NCBI GenBank assembly: GCA_015232795.1 | Contig: JADFYX010000069.1 | Span: 1-10,351 of the forward strand | Direction: 5' to 3' | DNA from: Magnetococcales bacterium | GTDB taxonomy: Bacteria > Pseudomonadota > Magnetococcia > Magnetococcales > JADFYX01 | Length of the DNA: 10,351 nt | In this document: positions 1-6,650 of the stretch, one piece after another | Position numbering within the stretch: the stretch's first letter is position 1 | Layout: each line of letters starts with the position of its first letter | Translations under genes and position numbers: made by a program | Notes under the pieces: model-generated | Database searches by the model: none | What the model was told of the DNA's origin: nothing | Seen by the model: only the letters and a program-made list of their open reading frames with translations

Positions 1-87
1 TTCCACTGATATGCTAGGTGAATCAATAGCTTGCGTCAGGTGCGTGGCGACAACTGCCGAATCTAGGTTAAAAGGTCTGTTGCAAAT

Positions 88-1509
88 TTAATTTGATATA
101 TCTGTTATTGTGGATGTATGTACGTTTGTAGTTCCTGCCTCGGCATGTTTAGGAGAAGCGATTTTGAGAGTTACAGTCTCCTTGTCGTCTTGATTCCAGT
201 CAGTAGTGACAGAAAAAGATATCTCTGCTGTGGTTTCTCCAGCCGGAATGACAACAGGATTATGGGAAATCAAGAAAAAATCCATACCTAAAGTTGCTGT
301 TCCAGTAACTACTATTGGTACACTGATATCTTGGTTGCTAGGACTGTTCAATTTTAGGGTAACAGTCAATAACTCTCCCTCACTAACTGCAGAGAAAGAT
401 TGAGTAAAGTTGACGATAGGTATAACCCCTTCAACTGAGTTTGTTGCATTGTCTGGGTTATCAATCGTAGACTTCTTTGCTACCTCATCCTCAATACTTG
501 GTAAGCTTTGCTCAGTCTCCTCGATAGCATCTTCAGCACTAACTGCTTTTTCTGGCTCCTTAGAGCTTGGGTCTGGCAGACTGTTTTTAGTTTCCAAAGA
601 AGTATCTTCAACACTGACTGCTTGTTCTGGCTCCTTGGAGTTTTCGTCATGAGAGCTATTTTTGGCTTCTAAGGAAGCATCATCAGCACTAACTGTTTGT
701 TCTGGTTCCTTAGTGATTGGGTCTGGCAGGCTTTTTTTAGTTTCCAAGGAAGCATCATCAACACTAATTGCTTGTTCTGGCTCCTTAGAGCTTTCATCTG
801 GCAGGCTTTTTTTAGTTTCCAAGGAAGCAACATCAACACTAATAGCTTGTTCTGGCTCTTTAGAGTTTTTGGCTTCTAAAGAAGCATCACTAACACTAAT
901 TGCTTGTTCTGGCTTTTTAGAGCTTTCATCAGGCAGGCTATTTTTAGCTTCCTTGATAGCTATTTTAATATCAGGTGTAGATTCATCTGCTTTTTTAGCT
1001 ACACGAGCTACAGGAATAGGTGATTCTTTCACCAAATTCTCAGATAGCTTTATAACTTTATGCTGTAACTCAGAGGTTTTTGTAGCATTGTTGTTGGTTT
1101 TGTTGATTTTACTAAGGCGAGAAGATATGCCTAACTGTACCTTAAAGTCTGTCACTCGTTTTTCAAATTCATGAATTTGTTTCTTTGATTTATGGATGAT
1201 TGTTGCTTTTTTTCCTGTCTGCTTCTTGTATCGAGAAGCCATTTGTTCAGCATCTGCCAGCTTGATATATTTACCAATATGAATAACCGTCCAAAGCTTA
1301 CCTTTGCTATCATAAATTTTTAGAATTTTTGGGTTAAATCCTTGGTGCTTTATTTTTGTTAAAATATATTGTGCATTTTCATCGGTATGGAAAGAGCCAA
1401 CAGTGACAGTGTGTATTTGTGTACGCTGAGTTCCTGCAAAAGCCTGATCCATGGCATATGCTGGCATGGTGGCGAGAAACAATAAAATAAGTGTGGCGAT
1501 TAAATTCAT
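88..1509 (-). CDS. Exported SPOR-domain protein with 25-residue repeats and a Calx-beta domain
   Basis: I do not recognise this as a named gene. Its 473 residues show: a Sec signal peptide (1-19, hydrophobic core LIATLILLFLATMP, A-Y-A cleavage motif); a SPOR-like domain (about 31-106, with VTVGSF, spaced Ala/Leu and KLWTVIHIGKY); a basic linker; six Ser/Pro/Glu/Lys repeats (191-334); and a Calx-beta-like domain (about 363-470, with SEGE, TATLGMDF, IPAGETTAEI, ending in TITD). No further membrane helix is seen, so it should be periplasmic or surface-exposed. SPOR domains typically bind peptidoglycan stripped of stem peptides, often at division sites; Calx-beta domains are beta-sandwiches that often bind calcium and occur in adhesins. 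ATG has GGAAAG about 6 nt upstream and follows cheB by 25 nt, suggesting operon membership. A role in anchoring, envelope or surface sensing is inference. The SPOR call is fairly firm, Calx-beta likely. Confidence 0.9.
   Translation of the reverse strand: MNLIATLILLFLATMPAYAMDQAFAGTQRTQIHTVTVGSFHTDENAQYILTKIKHQGFNPKILKIYDSKGKLWTVIHIGKYIKLADAEQMASRYKKQTGKKATIIHKSKKQIHEFEKRVTDFKVQLGISSRLSKINKTNNNATKTSELQHKVIKLSENLVKESPIPVARVAKKADESTPDIKIAIKEAKNSLPDESSKKPEQAISVSDASLEAKNSKEPEQAISVDVASLETKKSLPDESSKEPEQAISVDDASLETKKSLPDPITKEPEQTVSADDASLEAKNSSHDENSKEPEQAVSVEDTSLETKNSLPDPSSKEPEKAVSAEDAIEETEQSLPSIEDEVAKKSTIDNPDNATNSVEGVIPIVNFTQSFSAVSEGELLTVTLKLNSPSNQDISVPIVVTGTATLGMDFFLISHNPVVIPAGETTAEISFSVTTDWNQDDKETVTLKIASPKHAEAGTTNVHTSTITDISN
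508..939 (-). repeat. Six in-frame 75-bp tandem repeats in the SPOR protein gene
   Basis: Residues 191-334 are six copies of a 25-residue unit resembling SLPDESSKEPEQAISVDDAS followed by LETKK. In DNA the units are 865-939, 808-864, 733-807, 658-732, 583-657 and 508-582. The second is only 57 bp (19 residues), having lost the SLPDES-type part while staying in frame. Units two and three are the most alike, with about 3 differences in the 60 or so bases they share. A seventh degenerate start (SLPSIEDE) follows. The hydrophilic, acidic, Pro-containing repeat probably forms an extended stalk between the SPOR and Calx-beta domains. Confidence 0.93.
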
Positions 1510-1534
1510 AATCTTTCCATGGTGTTAAAGGTCA

Positions 1535-2632
1535 TCAAAAACATAGTTCTGATATTCTTTTGCCTATTAAATCCAGATGAATAGATTCATCAGATAGTCC
1601 TAGCTCGTCAGTCGCACGGGGCATTCCATAGACAACACACGAGGCTTTGTTTTGTGTGATGCAGTATGTTTTTATTGAGCTTTTCAAGGCTTTAACTCCG
1701 TTGGCACCATCTTTTCCCATACCAGTTAGTATGACAGTCAAAATTGATTTTGGCAGAGCAGCAGCAACTGACATAAATAGCATATCAACGGCGGGACGGC
1801 AACCATTGATCTTTGGGCCATCTGTTAGTTTTACTACCATTCCACTGGCAATTTTTTTAACAGTCATATGTTGTCCACCTGCTGCCAGTATAACGCCGCC
1901 TGGTTTAATTTTCTGACCGTCACTACCCTCTTGAACTTGAATACCAGTTTTTTTTGAGAGTTGTATTGCTAGTGAGGCGGTAAAAAGTGGCGGCATGTGT
2001 TGAACAACCAGAACTGGAATAGTTGGTTTACGGCTAAATCCACTCAATACCTTGTCCAGTGCAATTGGACCTCCTGTGGATGAACCAATAAGTACTAGCT
2101 CGGGGCGAAAATTAATATTCTTGGAGGGAAGTGGTTTTTTTGCTATGGCTGGGGGTGGTGTTACCCTTCTGGCTGTTTCTACACTCTTCCCAATCTTTAC
2201 AGTTTTACCTGGTGAACCAGATTTTTGAATGAGCATTTCAAAAATAGGTGTCAGTCCATCTAGAAGCTCCTTCTTTGCATGCTCAATATCATTACCCAAT
2301 GGCTTGGTGATAAAATCAAGGGCACCAGCACTTAAACACTCAACAATAATGTTGGCGTTGGAATGTGACACGCCACTTACCATGATGACGGTCACATCTG
2401 GATATTTTTCAGCGAGATGTTTTAGGGTTGTCAAGCCATCCATCACTGGCATTTCGACATCAAGTAGAATTACATCTACTGGTAATCTAGCCATTTTTTG
2501 CAGTGCTAAACTACCGTTGGCAGCAAAACCTCCTAATTCAACTCCTGGTATACTCTCAACAATTGTACGCAGAATCATTCTGTAAACAGTCGTATCATCA
2601 ACCACAAGCACACTAAGTTTTTTCGTTGCCAA
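1535..2632 (-). CDS. cheB: Chemotaxis response regulator CheB, protein-glutamate methylesterase
   Basis: Adaptation enzyme of 365 residues that removes methyl groups from (and in many species deamidates) glutamates on chemoreceptor helices once its receiver is phosphorylated by CheA. Receiver domain 5-122: acidic pair Asp12/Asp13, phospho-acceptor Asp58 in LLDVEMPVMDG, Ser86, Lys110-Pro111. A Pro/Lys-rich linker (about 138-172) leads to the methylesterase domain (176-365), with the triad visible as Ser185 (GSSTGGP), His212 (QHMPP) and Asp308 (LTGMGKDGA), and YGMPRA near the end. Length and layout match family norms. The start is TTG: TAA lies in frame directly upstream, AAGGA lies 7 nt upstream, and the next in-frame candidates would cut the first receiver strand. 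No cheR is in the window, although CheB is normally paired with it. The SPOR-domain gene starts 25 nt downstream, which suggests a shared transcript. Confidence 0.97.
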   Translation of the reverse strand: MATKKLSVLVVDDTTVYRMILRTIVESIPGVELGGFAANGSLALQKMARLPVDVILLDVEMPVMDGLTTLKHLAEKYPDVTVIMVSGVSHSNANIIVECLSAGALDFITKPLGNDIEHAKKELLDGLTPIFEMLIQKSGSPGKTVKIGKSVETARRVTPPPAIAKKPLPSKNINFRPELVLIGSSTGGPIALDKVLSGFSRKPTIPVLVVQHMPPLFTASLAIQLSKKTGIQVQEGSDGQKIKPGGVILAAGGQHMTVKKIASGMVVKLTDGPKINGCRPAVDMLFMSVAAALPKSILTVILTGMGKDGANGVKALKSSIKTYCITQNKASCVVYGMPRATDELGLSDESIHLDLIGKRISELCF

Positions 2633-2638
2633 TTAATT

Positions 2639-2644
2639 ATCCTT
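2639..2644 (-). promoter_or_regulatory. Ribosome binding site for the TTG start of cheB
   Basis: AAGGAT lies about 7 nt before TTG at 2630-2632. An in-frame TAA lies at 2633-2635, directly before the TTG, so no upstream start is possible. The next in-frame GTG codons would remove part of the first receiver strand. Confidence 0.75.
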
Positions 2645-2773
2645 ATATTCTTCTATAGATTTATTAGTTAGTTGCAGAATAAAAAATCTATTTAATCCCC
2701 ATATTGTATAAAAAACTACCACCATGCTGTCCTAGACATAGCCCATTTGGCCGTTTTTCCTAAAGTATGTGGG

Positions 2774-3316
2774 TTAACTTTCATCATTCTCATTAAAAAT
2801 GCTGCCAACATTCAAAATGAGTAACAATTTATTATCCATTTCAACGACTCCTCGAACAAAAACAGAGGAGATTCCTTGAAGGTTGGCTGGTGCCACTTGA
2901 ATAGCATGATCATCAATTTTTTGAACATCTCCCAAACGATCAACCACCAGCCCCACAGGATCATCCCAGGAACAATCCTCTTGTGCAATTGATCGATTTA
3001 TCCGGGTCACTTCGCTTTTGGTTCTTAGAATAATATTGAACTGCTGTTGCTTTTTGTTTTCTTGACTCTTGCCATCATCTTCTCCATCAATGCTCTCGCT
3101 ATTATCCTGAACATTATTTTGTTCATATTTTACCATATTCAGACGCTGTTTTAGATTGAACATGGTGATGACACTGCCGCGAATATTGAGCATACCCCGG
3201 ATGTGATCAGGAGCACCGGGAACAGAAGTGTATCCTAATGATTGATTGATCTCGCGAACCAAGACGATATCAATACCGAGATATAATTCACCCAAGGAGA
3301 AAGTACAAACAAGCAT
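2774..3316 (-). CDS. cheW: Chemotaxis coupling protein CheW with charged internal insertion
   Basis: Adaptor of 180 residues that links chemoreceptors to CheA in the cytoplasmic baseplate. The CheW fold is readable: an N-terminal strand (LVCTFSLGELYLGIDI), the switch-like VREI, GAPDHIRGMLNIRG (35-47) leading to ITMFNLKQRL, then PVGLVVDRLGDVQKI (120-134) and FVRGVVEMDNKLLLILNVGS (153-172). The canonical RG pair is at 46-47. Between the two halves of the fold lies an insertion, about 62-92, rich in Asn, Asp, Glu, Gln and Lys; a shorter one precedes PVGLVVD (about 102-118). ATG start has AGGAG 8 nt upstream. It lies 67 nt after cheA and 141 nt before cheB. A CheV is excluded, as no receiver is attached. 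The insertion sits where the CheA P5 domain also has one. Confidence 0.96.
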   Translation of the reverse strand: MLVCTFSLGELYLGIDIVLVREINQSLGYTSVPGAPDHIRGMLNIRGSVITMFNLKQRLNMVKYEQNNVQDNSESIDGEDDGKSQENKKQQQFNIILRTKSEVTRINRSIAQEDCSWDDPVGLVVDRLGDVQKIDDHAIQVAPANLQGISSVFVRGVVEMDNKLLLILNVGSIFNENDES

Positions 3317-3383
3317 TGGGATTACTCCTGTGTCTCATTTAAAATGTTATTGACAATTTTTATCACAATCTACCTGTAGGCAC

Positions 3384-6300
3384 TTATTGTCGCTTAAGTG
3401 ATTCAACAATATTCATAAGTCGTACTTTATCCATTATCGGTACACAACCCACCATACCAGCTTGACCACAACGGAACTCCAATGCTTTGGAGGAGAACAG
3501 AGTTGTGGCAATTATTGGAATCTCACTGTTATGAGTTTCGCGTGTCTCTTTAACTAAATCAAACCCACTCATACCAGGCATGTTAAGATCAGAAACCATA
3601 AGGTCAAACTCTTCGGCTTTTAGCAATTCCAGTGCTGTTTCACCATCTTTAGCTTGGGTAACTTCAAAGTCTGCCTGTTTCAGGTAACTTGAAGTCATCA
3701 AACGTGAAAAGAGAGTATCATCCACAACCAGTGCCTTTAGACCAGCACCATCCCAAATAGATTCTGGTGGTGGAGCTGTTATCTCAACCATATTGAAAAG
3801 CTCACTGATGTTCGGAAATAGAACCACATGCTCATCTAAACGAGCAGAACCATATAGGCCAGGAGCCTGAATGGCTTGTTGGTCCAAATCAATGTAGGTA
3901 TCCATGGTATCAACAATCTTGGCAAAAACCAGTCCTGCCTGTAGACCCGGTATGTTGGAAATCACCATACACAGCTCTTTATTTTCATCATCGGCAATTT
4001 CTTCCAGTGAGTTATCAAACTCCAAGCCGAGAACTTGACCGGGTAGGATAATACGATAGGTTTTGTCAGTATAGCGTACATAATGATTGTCGTTTATCAG
4101 ATCAATATCTTTCCTGCGGATCTTCTCTACCCGTCTTACCATACGGGTAAGAATACCCATTCGCAAACCAGATCCAGTCTCCAAAATGATAATGTTCTGT
4201 TTTTCATGTAGAGGTGAGCGCATTTCACCCTGTCTTTTGGCTAGCTCGCTCTGTTCAATGTTACCAAAATTGATCTTGGCTTTTTCCATAATTCCTGCAT
4301 AATCGATAATAAGAGCTACACTGCCATCTCCAAGAATCGTAGTGGCTGAAAAGCAGACATTTCCTTGAAAATAGGAGGGGAGGGGTTTCACAACAATCTC
4401 CTCACTATCCAAAACATTATCTACGACTATACCAAATTTGTTGCCACCAATGTTGATAACCATTATGTAGATAACTTTGTTTTTCTTGGCTCGGCGATCT
4501 TTATCTGCAGATGTTTTTTCATCACTATCTTTAGTCTTTTTGATCTGTCTGTTCAACCAGCGAGCCCGGCGTTCGGTTTTTTCGCTGTTATCGGGCCATG
4601 TTACGTGCATTTCAAGAACATCAGCTAAATCTACCAGAGGAAGCAGCATATCTTGCATACGCAGTACGGGAGCGTTGTAGACCATCTGAATTTGATCTTC
4701 CAACTCGGTCTCAACTACTCGCACAATTTTAACAAGACCTACCTCAGGAATGGCAAATCTGTGATTTCTAACAGAGATAATCATCGCAGGTATGATAGCC
4801 AAAGTCAGAGGCAATTTGAGAGTAATGTTGGTTCCTGCACCAACTTTAGAAGTGATTTGGACTGAGCCGCGCAATTTTTCAATATTGGTTCGGACCACAT
4901 CCATTCCAACACCACGACCAGACACATCTGAAACTTGCTTGGCCATGGAAAACCCTGGGGCAAAAATCAAGGCAAGAGCATCCTCTTCTCCCATATTTTC
5001 AGACTGTTTAGTTGTAATAAGTCCCTTTTCAATAGCTTTGGCCTTGATTTTTTCGGCATCTATACCAGCACCATCATCAATCATGGCGATATTAACCATA
5101 CCATTTTCATGATAGGCAGCTAGTTGTACCTGTCCATTTATAGGTTTTCCAGCAGCCTTACGAATTTCTGGTAATTCAATGGCATGGTCTACCACATTGC
5201 GAATCATATGTGTTAGCGGGTCTCCAAGGTGCTGAATAACCGATTTGTCCAGTTCTACTTCTCCACCACGTAACTCCAAGGTGATTTTTTTCTTCATCTT
5301 GTTTGCAAGATCCCGAACAACCCTGGGAAATTTACTGAATACTACGTTGATCTGCTGCATCCGGGCATGCATCACTTTTGCCTGAATACGGCTGGTAATG
5401 GAGTCCAAGCTCTGTATCAGTGGGGCTTGAGGATCATTAGATGTGGTAGTACTGACCGTTCTGCTAAGTTGATTACGAATAAGAACAAGCTCTCCAGCCA
5501 TATTGATCAATTCATCCAGCAGGGAGACGCTGACGCGTAGGGTCTCTTCCACAACAGGTTGTTTGGCAGTGCTTTTTTCTGGAACAGCGATGGCACCACC
5601 AGTTGGAGCATTTGCCTGACTACTCAGTTTTTCATTCAACAGTCGTAGTTTGCGTTTGCTAGGTCTAGACTCATCCTCTGAATCTTCATCCTCTGCCTCT
5701 TCAATAGCCGTATCTGGTTTTTCTACCTCTTTTTTCTTTACAAAACCTTTGGGTATTATGACCTGCCGAACATTTTTGTCAGTCAATTCAGTCAAGGAGC
5801 AGACTAGATCTAACTCCAGAACAGTTGAAACTAAAATTTGCAAAATATCATCTTTGCAAGATAAAAAATTCAGATCGTCGTTGATTTCCGGGTTCGTAGC
5901 AATTAAGGTTCCAACCGGACCTATCAATTGCTCAAACTGCTTGAAAGTATTCTGTCTTTGAGGGTTGCTTCCAGTTAGTTTTACATCAATTACAAAAAGA
6001 TGTTTTCCTGCATGAACTGCATCAGACACCTCATCGGGGTAGTTTTCTAAAATCGGAAACTGTGGGGTGGTCTCGACCTTTGCAAGCTGAGTTTCACCAC
6101 TTTGTGAGACGGCAACACCTTTCTCTTCCTCTTCGGTGTGAGCCTCTTCCTCATCAGCGTTAGCCTCTTCCTCCTCGGCTTGAGTCTCTTCCTCCTTGAC
6201 TTTTGCCTTTGCCTCTCCTCCTCCCCCTCCTTCAAGAAGAGCGTTAATGACAGCCTTTTCTGCGGAAGCGTCTATTGATTCACTATTTGGGACATCTCCG

Positions 6301-6611
6301 ATCATCTGGGTCAGTTTATCCATACCTGCCAGCAGACTATCAGTAATCTCAGATGTAGGGATAATGACATTTTCCCTTATCTTGCCCAACAAATTCTCCA
6401 TTGTGTGGCTTAAATTGGAGATATTGCTTAGGCCAAAGAAACCTGATGTACCCTTGATTGTATGAACTCCGCGGAACATACGGTTAATAATTGCAGGGTC
6501 AGTATCTTTTCCCTTTTCTTCCAGTATCAGAAGATCTGGTTCAATAGTTTCCAGATGTTCATTAGATTCCTGAATGAACATCGCGATGAGAGCGTCATCT
6601 TCCTCAGACAT
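3384..6611 (-). CDS. cheA: Hybrid chemotaxis histidine kinase CheA with two CheW-like domains and a receiver
   Basis: Cytoplasmic kinase that autophosphorylates on an Hpt histidine in response to receptors. Numbering from the ATG at 6609-6611 (1075 aa): Hpt/P1 1-105 with HTIKGTSGFFG (phospho-His50); Gly/Glu-rich linker 127-165; P2-like domain about 185-288; second acidic linker; dimerisation helices about 355-440; ATPase with N box THMIRNVVDHAIE (467-479), G1 DDGAGID (512-518) and G2 GRGVGMD (565-571); P5 CheW-like 600-780, interrupted by a charged insertion at about 672-712; a second CheW-like domain 802-945; receiver 958-1075 with Asp964/Asp965 and phospho-acceptor Asp1008. E. coli CheA has 654 residues and no receiver. 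The ORF could begin at GTG four codons earlier, but GGTGGAG ideally placed for this ATG makes the ATG more likely. It follows receptor B by 39 nt. The receiver may be a phosphate sink or an output. Confidence 0.97.
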   Translation of the reverse strand: MSEEDDALIAMFIQESNEHLETIEPDLLILEEKGKDTDPAIINRMFRGVHTIKGTSGFFGLSNISNLSHTMENLLGKIRENVIIPTSEITDSLLAGMDKLTQMIGDVPNSESIDASAEKAVINALLEGGGGGEAKAKVKEEETQAEEEEANADEEEAHTEEEEKGVAVSQSGETQLAKVETTPQFPILENYPDEVSDAVHAGKHLFVIDVKLTGSNPQRQNTFKQFEQLIGPVGTLIATNPEINDDLNFLSCKDDILQILVSTVLELDLVCSLTELTDKNVRQVIIPKGFVKKKEVEKPDTAIEEAEDEDSEDESRPSKRKLRLLNEKLSSQANAPTGGAIAVPEKSTAKQPVVEETLRVSVSLLDELINMAGELVLIRNQLSRTVSTTTSNDPQAPLIQSLDSITSRIQAKVMHARMQQINVVFSKFPRVVRDLANKMKKKITLELRGGEVELDKSVIQHLGDPLTHMIRNVVDHAIELPEIRKAAGKPINGQVQLAAYHENGMVNIAMIDDGAGIDAEKIKAKAIEKGLITTKQSENMGEEDALALIFAPGFSMAKQVSDVSGRGVGMDVVRTNIEKLRGSVQITSKVGAGTNITLKLPLTLAIIPAMIISVRNHRFAIPEVGLVKIVRVVETELEDQIQMVYNAPVLRMQDMLLPLVDLADVLEMHVTWPDNSEKTERRARWLNRQIKKTKDSDEKTSADKDRRAKKNKVIYIMVINIGGNKFGIVVDNVLDSEEIVVKPLPSYFQGNVCFSATTILGDGSVALIIDYAGIMEKAKINFGNIEQSELAKRQGEMRSPLHEKQNIIILETGSGLRMGILTRMVRRVEKIRRKDIDLINDNHYVRYTDKTYRIILPGQVLGLEFDNSLEEIADDENKELCMVISNIPGLQAGLVFAKIVDTMDTYIDLDQQAIQAPGLYGSARLDEHVVLFPNISELFNMVEITAPPPESIWDGAGLKALVVDDTLFSRLMTSSYLKQADFEVTQAKDGETALELLKAEEFDLMVSDLNMPGMSGFDLVKETRETHNSEIPIIATTLFSSKALEFRCGQAGMVGCVPIMDKVRLMNIVESLKRQ
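6120..6233 (-). repeat. Low-complexity Gly/Glu linker in cheA
   Basis: This codes for a run of five glycines followed by a strongly acidic stretch with imperfect eight-residue units (E-E-E-E-A-N-A-D, E-E-E-A-H-T-E-E) between the Hpt and P2-like domains. The matching DNA is a degenerate repeat of GAAGAGG-type triplets. It acts as a flexible linker and is a likely site for length changes between strains. Confidence 0.8.
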
Positions 6612-6617
6612 GTTGTT

Positions 6618-6624
6618 CTCCACC
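6618..6624 (-). promoter_or_regulatory. Ribosome binding site that decides the cheA start
   Basis: GGTGGAG lies 6 nt before the ATG at 6609-6611. It overlaps the alternative GTG start at 6621-6623, which itself has only weak upstream purines. This favours the ATG, giving a protein beginning MSEEDDALIAMF. Confidence 0.75.
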
Positions 6625-6650
6625 AGTTGCTAGGTGTAAAATTGATTGCA

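Noticed and set aside
2..91. Possible end of a convergent plus-strand gene reaching TAA at 89-91
   Set aside because: Only 29 codons are visible, the peptide resembles nothing I know, and an open frame of this length is common by chance.
508..939. CRISPR array
   Set aside because: The repeats are contiguous, in frame, translate to a regular 25-residue unit, and have no unique spacers.
662..1174. Plus-strand open frame of 170 codons with repeated Ser/Leu motifs
   Set aside because: It is the antisense of the 75-bp repeats and its repetition follows from them. The minus frame has a signal peptide and recognisable domains.
6047..6235. Minus-strand frame coding a very basic Arg/Lys peptide
   Set aside because: A shifted reading of the Glu-rich linker of cheA (GAA/GAG repeats read in another frame give AGA/AAG codons). 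No start context supports it.
6621..6623. GTG as the start of cheA
   Set aside because: The GGTGGAG ribosome site overlaps this codon and is correctly spaced for the ATG at 6609-6611 instead.
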